Below the pieces are notes generated by a model that was not told the DNA's origin, searched no databases, and worked only from the letters and a program-made list of their open reading frames with translations. Of a DNA stretch of 13,428 nt, positions 7,060 through 11,707 are shown piece after piece; position 1 is the stretch's first letter, and every line of letters begins with the position of its first letter. Both the position numbers and the translations under genes were made by a program. Source of the DNA: Phycisphaerae bacterium (lineage in GTDB: Bacteria; Planctomycetota; Phycisphaerae; Phycisphaerales; SM1A02). The DNA lies in contig NZFT01000059.1 in the NCBI GenBank assembly GCA_002690755.1, positions 7,326-20,753 on the forward strand. The letters are read 5' to 3'.

Positions 7060-9372
7060 TCATCCATCCCGGACCCACCTCGCGAAGCCTCGTATCGATT
7101 CGAGGAGGCCCCGTTTCTCCGGCGCTTTCGGCCGGGCCCCCCGCTCGTTCGCGGCCTTGAGCTGTTTCCGCAGCCGTCCGAGTTCCTGCTTGAGCTCCCG
7201 GTTTCGTTCACGGATCGGATCGACGGTCTCCTTCGCCAGGGCGGTGACCAGCGACGAGAGCTCGGGCCAGTCGAGTTGCTCGACCGGACGGCGAGGTCGT
7301 TGGTAGATCTCGACCAGTCGTTCGGCGATCTTGTCAGCGCAGTGCCGTTCCTCCACGAAGCGGCGTCCTTCGTGACCGAGGCGGTGCCGACGCCCTTCGT
7401 CCAGGACGAGTTCGCGGAGACGGTCGGTCACGTCGTCGATGTTCGCGTTCACGATCGGGATGTCGGTGGCGAAGCGTTCGAGATCGGGTCGGATGTGGGA
7501 GATCACCGGTTTGCCCAACGCCATCGCCTCGACCGCCAGGACGCCGTACCAGCCGATCATCAATTGATCGACGACGATGTCGGCGGTCGCGTAGATTCGC
7601 TTCGCTTCCGCATGTTCCGTGTCCCGTACCAGTCGGTATTCGATGGGCAGACCCTCCGACCGGAGTCGCTCGATTGCAGCGTTGAGGGCTTCCGTCCCCT
7701 TGTAGACCGCGCGACTCGGCGCGTGCACGATCACGACCCGTCCCGGCGTGTCGCCGACGGGGCCGACCGGCTCCCAGGCCTCGAGGTCGATGGCCCTCGG
7801 CACGATCTCGGCGTCCGGGAGATACGTACGCATCTCCTCGTCGACCGCCAGGATCGCGTCGCAGACCGATTCACGAAGAAGGACCCGTCGGCGTCGGAAG
7901 TCGTCCGGCTTTTGAAAGCCCCGGAAGGTCTCCGGGTCGTAGAGCTCCTGCCGTGGATGGACGCGTCGGAATTCGGTTTCGAGCCGCGAATCGGTCCCTC
8001 TGGCGTGCCAGATGACCCGGGTGCCCAGCAGTCGGAGCAGGAGGATGTCGAGTGCGAGCGGGAAGTCGCCGCCCGGGCTCGCAAAGCTGCTTCCGTGCAG
8101 ATGAACGACGTCGTAGTCGCGAGCGATCCTCCGCAACACGGGAACCATCATGCCCGGTTTGCTTCGTTCGAGGTCGACGCGGAAATCGCAGGGGTAGTCG
8201 AAGCCGTGGTCCGCGAGTGAACAGGAAGCGGCCACGACGCCGCGCCGGCGAAGCGCGGTCGCGAGCGTCTGTGGCTGGCCGGCCTGGCCGAGGACGCCGT
8301 GGAGGACGCGGAGATCGCCGGGATCCCGTTCCGAGGGCGTGCGGATCCGTGCCGATCCGACCGAGCCGGGTCCACACCGCAGGATCGTGTCGACGGGCTT
8401 CGACAGGTAGCCTCGTCGCGGCCTGGAGAGCAGCTCGCCGTAGTGCCGAGCGTAGACCGCCTCCAGGTCGGCGGGCGGTTCGGTCGCCGGTTCGTCGATC
8501 TCGTAGCCCGCGGCGATGGCAGTCTCGATGAACCCGCCGCCGGTCGGCGGGTCCTGGGCGTGGTTCATCGCGGCGAGCGCGTGGAGGAGATGCTCCAGAT
8601 CAGCTGCGGGACGCTGTGGGGCGACCGCCGGCACCACGACGCCCTTGAATGCGGCGTTCGACCAGGCCTTGACCCTCGGCAGTCCAGCGCGATATTCGTT
8701 CTTCTCGAATCCGCTTCTCACCTCGTCGTCCGTGCAATGCAGCTGGATCCGTCGGGCGATCCGTGCCATGCATTCGAAAGGTGCCTGAAGCACATCCTCG
8801 TACTTGAGGAGGACGGCGTTCGGGTGATCCCGGACACGGAGCCCCGCCTGGACCTGGGTGATCCAGATGTTCGCCGCCTGCAGTCTGGAGAAGCCGCGTC
8901 GCTCGAGCGACGCGATGACCGACCAGGGATGGCGAACGACGTGTACGAAGAGGCCGTTCGGAAAGCGACCGCACCACGCTTCGGCGGTGTTCACGTTGAT
9001 GGGCGTCTTTTCCGCGAGGACGTCGATCGGACGTCCTCGAAAGGTCTCGTATCGCTCGTGGAATCGCGTCATGAATCGATCGAGCGAGTCGCTAGAACGA
9101 ATCAGGTCGTCGAGTGCCCCGGCGTCCATGCCGCAGTGGCCGAGGTGTTTGCGATTGAACCACGGGTGCGTGGCACCGTGCGGCGATGGATTCGATCTCG
9201 GTCGATGAGCCAATGCCGCGGCGACGAATCGAGCGCTCCAGTCATAGGCTTCCGGATCGCTGTAGACGTAGAGTTCCGGGGGGCAGGCCATGCCCGGGAT
9301 CGAGTCGAGCAGGTCCGCGACCAGGGTCGTTCCCGACGATGAGGCACCACCGACGCTGATGAACCGAGGCAT
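7060..9372 (-). CDS. Sulfotransferase-glycosyltransferase fusion with C-terminal coiled coil
   Basis: The 770-aa product starts MPRFISVGGASSSGTTLVAD. Residues 1 to about 320 are a PAPS-dependent sulfotransferase: the 5'-phosphosulfate loop GASSSGTT (9-16) and the 3'-phosphate motif VVRHPWSVIASLERRG (145-160) are both visible. A GT4-like glycosyltransferase begins about residue 354 (DLRVLHGVLGQAGQPQTLAT), with YDVVHLHGSSF (420-430), LGTRVIWHARGTDSR (449-463) and the sugar-nucleotide block MIGWYGVLAVEAMALGKPV (605-623). The first acidic residue of the usual E-x7-E is absent (G607). Residues 706-770 are a charged heptad-like coiled coil ending in a basic amphipathic stretch (GLLESIRGFARWV) that may bind membrane. 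No ATG, GTG or TTG occurs in frame through the junction (about residues 300-378), so two separate genes are unlikely. It may transfer a sugar and sulfate the same glycan. The ATG is 23 bp from the divergent ACP start; the 3' end converges on the KAS III gene with an 18-bp gap. Confidence 0.88.
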   Translation of the reverse strand: MPRFISVGGASSSGTTLVADLLDSIPGMACPPELYVYSDPEAYDWSARFVAAALAHRPRSNPSPHGATHPWFNRKHLGHCGMDAGALDDLIRSSDSLDRFMTRFHERYETFRGRPIDVLAEKTPINVNTAEAWCGRFPNGLFVHVVRHPWSVIASLERRGFSRLQAANIWITQVQAGLRVRDHPNAVLLKYEDVLQAPFECMARIARRIQLHCTDDEVRSGFEKNEYRAGLPRVKAWSNAAFKGVVVPAVAPQRPAADLEHLLHALAAMNHAQDPPTGGGFIETAIAAGYEIDEPATEPPADLEAVYARHYGELLSRPRRGYLSKPVDTILRCGPGSVGSARIRTPSERDPGDLRVLHGVLGQAGQPQTLATALRRRGVVAASCSLADHGFDYPCDFRVDLERSKPGMMVPVLRRIARDYDVVHLHGSSFASPGGDFPLALDILLLRLLGTRVIWHARGTDSRLETEFRRVHPRQELYDPETFRGFQKPDDFRRRRVLLRESVCDAILAVDEEMRTYLPDAEIVPRAIDLEAWEPVGPVGDTPGRVVIVHAPSRAVYKGTEALNAAIERLRSEGLPIEYRLVRDTEHAEAKRIYATADIVVDQLMIGWYGVLAVEAMALGKPVISHIRPDLERFATDIPIVNANIDDVTDRLRELVLDEGRRHRLGHEGRRFVEERHCADKIAERLVEIYQRPRRPVEQLDWPELSSLVTALAKETVDPIRERNRELKQELGRLRKQLKAANERGARPKAPEKRGLLESIRGFARWVRDG

Positions 9373-9395
9373 GCCGAGATGGTACAGTCCCTCGG
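9373..9395. promoter_or_regulatory. Very short divergent start region (sulfotransferase fusion / ACP)
   Basis: Only 23 bp separate the two divergent ATG codons. Overlapping -10-like hexamers are visible: TACAGT (9383-9388) toward the ACP and TACCAT (9384-9379 on the minus strand) toward the fusion gene, each so close to its ATG that transcripts would be leaderless or nearly so. A TTGACT lies on the minus strand at 9411-9406, inside the ACP gene, with a long 21-bp spacer. No ribosome binding site is seen for either gene. Promoter assignment is tentative. Confidence 0.3.
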
Positions 9396-9653
9396 ATGGA
9401 CAAGCAGTCAAATGTATCGATCGACATGATCCTCGACGTAGTGCGTTCCGCAGGGACCAAGGTGGATCTCGACGCCTTGGACGCGACGTCGGATCTCCTG
9501 GCGCTGGGCGCCGACAGCCTCGACATGATGACCATCCTGCTCGACATCCAGGACCGCACGGGCGTCGAGATTCCGGATGAGGACGTCGAGCGCCTGAAGA
9601 CGCCGGAAGCGATTCTCGACTACGTCGCGAGCCGCGGCGATTCGAAAGTCTGA
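9396..9653 (+). CDS. Acyl carrier protein
   Basis: The 85-aa, acidic, four-helix-type product carries the phosphopantetheine attachment motif LGADSLDMM with Ser41, preceded by the typical DATSDLLALG and followed by LLDIQDRTGVEIPDEDVERL, which matches helix II-III of ACPs. It carries acyl groups as thioesters on 4'-phosphopantetheine in the cytoplasm. It ends 7 bp before the LpxD-like acyltransferase gene and is surely co-transcribed with it. The start ATG is 23 bp from the divergent fusion gene and has no Shine-Dalgarno. It is separate from any fatty-acid synthesis operon, and its neighbours are an N-acyltransferase and (one gene away) a KAS III, so it is probably a dedicated carrier for the acyl chain placed on the surface glycan, not the housekeeping AcpP (inference). 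Confidence 0.93.
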   Translation: MDKQSNVSIDMILDVVRSAGTKVDLDALDATSDLLALGADSLDMMTILLDIQDRTGVEIPDEDVERLKTPEAILDYVASRGDSKV

Positions 9654-9660
9654 GCAGCCC

Positions 9661-10587
9661 ATGCCGGCAAGCGATCTCGCCATCAAGCCGTGCGGTTCGC
9701 AGGAGCTCGCACGGCTCCTCGAACTCGAGCACCAGGGGCCCGATCGGCTCGTTCGATCCGTCGACGTCCCGTCGGCGGCAGGTGAGGGCTCGCTCGTGTT
9801 CCTTGGTGCGGTCGATGCATCGCCGCCCGCCGCGGCCTGCGTCGCGATCGTCAGGCCGGATTGGGCGAGCCTGGATTCCTCCGGCGGCACCACGCTCATC
9901 CTCGCGGACGATCCGCGTCTCGCCTTCGCCCGAGCGCTCGCGATCCTCGCGCCGCCCGCGACCTCCGGAGTCTCGCCCAAGGCGGAGGTCGACGCCGATG
10001 CGAACGTGCACCGCTCCGCCCGCATCGACGCCTTCGCGGTGATCGAGGCGGGCGCGGTCATCGGTTCGGGAACGGTGGTTCGATCTCATGCGGTCGTTCG
10101 AGCGGGCGTCCACGTGGGTGCGAACTGCGAGATCGGTGAACACACGGTGCTCGGAAACGACGGGCTCACGGTCCCGATCGGCGAGGACGGTGTCCCGGTG
10201 CCGATGCGGCACGTGGGCGGACTTCGAATCGGGGACGGCACGCGAATCGGCCCGAATTGCACGATCGGTCGAGGGACCCTCGACGATGCTCGGATCGGTC
10301 GGGAATGCGTCATCGGGCCTTTGGTGAATGTCGGGCACAACGGCGGAATCGACGACTACTGCATCGTGACGGGCGGCACCATGCTCGCCGGAGGTGTTCG
10401 GATCGGCCGTGGTGCGTGGATCGGGGTGTCCTCGGTCGTTCACCACAAGGTCCGGATCGGTGCCGGTGCCGTCATCGGTGGGGGGGCCGTCGTCTCGAGT
10501 GATGTGGGGCCCGGCCAGACGATGGTCGCCTGGGCCGCTCGATCGCTTCGAGAGATGGCTTCCGCCAGGCGGGCGAACCGCCCCTGA
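9661..10587 (+). CDS. LpxD-like hexapeptide N-acyltransferase
   Basis: The 308-aa product has the two-part LpxD architecture. An N-terminal nucleotide-sugar-binding-like domain (residues 1 to about 98) includes SAAGEGSLVFLGAV and LADDPRLAFARAL. A left-handed beta-helix of hexapeptide repeats follows (about 103-285). The signature GTRIGPNCTIGRGTLDDARI (193-212) aligns with the LpxD block around 'ANTTIDRGALDD', and the catalytic histidine is H226 in LVNVGHNGGIDD. LpxD moves a 3-hydroxyacyl chain from ACP to the 2-amine of a UDP-glucosamine derivative. This one is shorter than the roughly 340 aa typical of LpxD, and its neighbours are not lpxA/lpxC/fabZ but an ACP, a sulfotransferase fusion and a PIG-L deacetylase. 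It is therefore more likely an N-acyltransferase for a different amino sugar; a true lipid A role cannot be excluded. No terminator is evident downstream. Confidence 0.9.
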   Translation: MPASDLAIKPCGSQELARLLELEHQGPDRLVRSVDVPSAAGEGSLVFLGAVDASPPAAACVAIVRPDWASLDSSGGTTLILADDPRLAFARALAILAPPATSGVSPKAEVDADANVHRSARIDAFAVIEAGAVIGSGTVVRSHAVVRAGVHVGANCEIGEHTVLGNDGLTVPIGEDGVPVPMRHVGGLRIGDGTRIGPNCTIGRGTLDDARIGRECVIGPLVNVGHNGGIDDYCIVTGGTMLAGGVRIGRGAWIGVSSVVHHKVRIGAGAVIGGGAVVSSDVGPGQTMVAWAARSLREMASARRANRP

Positions 10588-10722
10588 TCCGATTTATCGG
10601 GCCTCCCCTCCCAGTCCCTGGTCAGTGACGCCAACTTCCTGAATTGACTTGCCCGGTCCCTTTTCCGTGTCAGAATTCTTTCAGCCTGCTGCGTGTTTGG
10701 AGCCGGAGTGGGCTTGGGAAGA

Positions 10723-10795
10723 GGAAAAAGGGAAATTGGGAATCTGGGTAGCCGGGACCAGGCGACCCAGATGACCGGGAAAAGGGAATTGGAAA
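10723..10795 (+). repeat. Pair of imperfect purine-rich direct repeats flanking the leader hairpin
   Basis: Copy 1 (10723-10742) reads GGAAAAAGGGAAATTGGGAA; copy 2 (10777-10795) reads GGGAAAAGGGAATTGGAAA. They share GGAAAAGGGAA(A)TTGG with a one-base length difference, and copy 2 abuts the ATG at 10796. Chance similarity of purine-rich DNA is possible. Confidence 0.45.
10744..10770 (+). promoter_or_regulatory. Stem-loop in the 5' leader of the PEP-CTERM gene
   Basis: CTGGGTAGCC pairs with GGCGACCCAG around the loop GGGACCA: six outer base pairs, one A-G mismatch, three inner pairs. It ends 25 nt before the ATG and has no U-tract, so it is not a terminator. It might stabilise the mRNA or control access to the ribosome binding site. 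It does not match a riboswitch class I can recognise. Confidence 0.4.
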
Positions 10796-11410
10796 ATGAA
10801 TATTTGGAAATCAGGTGGCGTTATCGCCACGGCAGTTGTTGTCGCCGCATCCGCATCGGCGGAAATGATGCTTCTCGACATTCCGACCGGTACCCCGGGG
10901 ACCCCGGACTTCGCGTGGAGCACCAGTGGAAACGGACTCACGGAGTCGTTTCTGATCGAATCGGAGTCGCTGGTCTGGCGCGGTGGTGGCCACGCCACCG
11001 ACGGTGTCGTACGGGCCTGGGATTACGAGAGCGACGCACCGGCGACGGGTGTCGTCACGTTCACCGCGGCGGAGGGATGGCTCTTCGACCGTCTCGAATT
11101 CGATGTCTCCGGTTTCAAGGAGTATGAACGCCAGGCGTCGGTCCAGATCTACCTCGAAGGCGAGCTCTTCCGAGACTTCCTCTGGAATTTCGATGGAAAC
11201 TCCACGCTCATTCACTGGGGCGCTTCCTTCGAGTCGCAGCTTGGTATCGACAATCCCGACCAGATTTCGATCGCGATCAGCTACTTCGATGGCGTTCAGT
11301 ATGCGGCGGGCCTGGACAACATTAAGATCTCGACCGTGCCCGCACCCGGTGCCCTCGCCCTGCTGGGCGTCGCCGGCATCGTCGGTGGTCGTCGCCGCAG
11401 ATCCGCCTGA
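10796..11410 (+). CDS. Exported protein with PEP-CTERM-type sorting signal
   Basis: The 204-aa product has an N-terminal signal peptide (basic MNIWKSG, hydrophobic VIATAVVVAA, predicted cut after SASA at about residue 22). The C terminus, residues 181-204, is VPAPGALALLGVAGIVGG followed by RRRR and SA. This is the tripartite PEP-CTERM-type signal (Pro-rich motif, hydrophobic segment, Arg cluster) in the Pro-Ala-Pro-Gly form. In this system an exosortase in the inner membrane cleaves at the motif and the protein goes to the cell surface or polysaccharide matrix. The middle part is beta-rich (GVVTFTAAEGWLFDRLEFDV, SVQIYLEGELFRDFLWNF, and LDNIKIST just before the tail), like the jelly-roll domains common in these proteins; no enzymatic motif is seen. 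Ribosome binding site GGGA lies 8 nt upstream. Monocistronic: it has its own leader and a strong terminator. Its place beside a glycan cluster fits a matrix-associated protein. Confidence 0.88.
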   Translation: MNIWKSGGVIATAVVVAASASAEMMLLDIPTGTPGTPDFAWSTSGNGLTESFLIESESLVWRGGGHATDGVVRAWDYESDAPATGVVTFTAAEGWLFDRLEFDVSGFKEYERQASVQIYLEGELFRDFLWNFDGNSTLIHWGASFESQLGIDNPDQISIAISYFDGVQYAAGLDNIKISTVPAPGALALLGVAGIVGGRRRRSA

Positions 11411-11462
11411 TCCGGTCCCGACGCCCCGGCCGATTGCCGAATTCGACATTTCAGACCCATTC

Positions 11463-11497
11463 AAGTGGCCGACTCGCAAGAGTCGGCCACTTTTTCG
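11463..11497 (+). terminator. Rho-independent terminator of the PEP-CTERM gene
   Basis: A perfect 13-bp inverted repeat (AAGTGGCCGACTC, 11463-11475, with GAGTCGGCCACTT, 11480-11492) closes a GCAA tetraloop of the stable GNRA class and runs into a T-tract (TTTTT from 11491). It lies 52 bp after the stop codon at 11410. It is the only convincing intrinsic terminator in the window. Confidence 0.92.
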
Positions 11498-11707
11498 TAC
11501 CCTCTTGATGGTTGGGTCCGCAAATGCCAATCCCGTCGGGAACCCCGTCGAAATCGTTTCAGGCGTCGCGGGCCCATCGCTGCGATCTGACCCCGTTGGG
11601 CCGCTTCAGGCAACAAATCAGTGAGACCGACGTTTCAACTGGTTGGCGGGCGGCCCTGTTCGCCTCGATTTAAGCCATAAGAATTGATTAGATAAAGGTT
11701 TACGCCC
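11498..11707 (+). promoter_or_regulatory. Spacer and probable promoter/ribosome binding site of the EF-hand protein gene
   Basis: No gene is seen in these 210 bp. The last 35 bp (about 11666-11698) are sharply AT-rich (TTTAAGCCATAAGAATTGAT and on) against a GC-rich background and are the likely -10/leader region, though no clean -35/-10 pair stands out. AAAGG at 11694-11698, 9 nt before the ATG at 11708, is a good ribosome binding site. Confidence 0.45.

Larger units (their letters stand above)
10588..10795 (+). promoter_or_regulatory. Leader and putative promoter region of the PEP-CTERM gene
   Basis: This 208-bp spacer holds no gene. A TTGACT (10644-10649) is a possible -35; the downstream TCAGAATTCT around 10670-10679 is only a loose -10 candidate. 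The 3' half is strikingly purine-rich, unlike the surrounding coding DNA. An imperfect hairpin (10744-10770) and two similar purine-rich blocks (10723-10742 and 10777-10795) lie just ahead of the ATG. GGGA at 10784-10787, 8 nt from the ATG, can serve as ribosome binding site. Confidence 0.35.

Noticed and set aside
7055..7067. Palindrome ATGGAT-C-ATCCAT between the convergent KAS III and fusion genes
   Set aside because: Too short (6 bp) and without a T-tract on either side to be a bidirectional terminator; it includes part of the fusion gene's stop region.
9373..10446. Upstream continuation of the minus-strand fusion gene frame through the ACP and LpxD-like genes (would give a 1128-aa protein)
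   Set aside because: The extra residues are low-complexity Arg/Asp/Gly/His sequence, antisense to two genes with clear catalytic motifs; the sulfotransferase N terminus begins exactly at the ATG at 9372.
10596..10630. Small palindromes (CCGAT-TT-ATCGG and GTCA-G-TGAC) after the LpxD-like gene
   Set aside because: Short, no T-tract, no second copy; not supportable as terminator or operator.
10744..10770. Resemblance of the leader hairpin to part of a cyclic-di-GMP (GEMM) riboswitch
   Set aside because: Only a GGTAGCCGGG-like stretch is shared; the conserved core elements expected upstream are absent.
10811..11530. Minus-strand open frame (239 codons) opposite the PEP-CTERM gene
   Set aside because: It would read through the strong terminator hairpin and lacks any motif; the + strand product has signal peptide and sorting tail.
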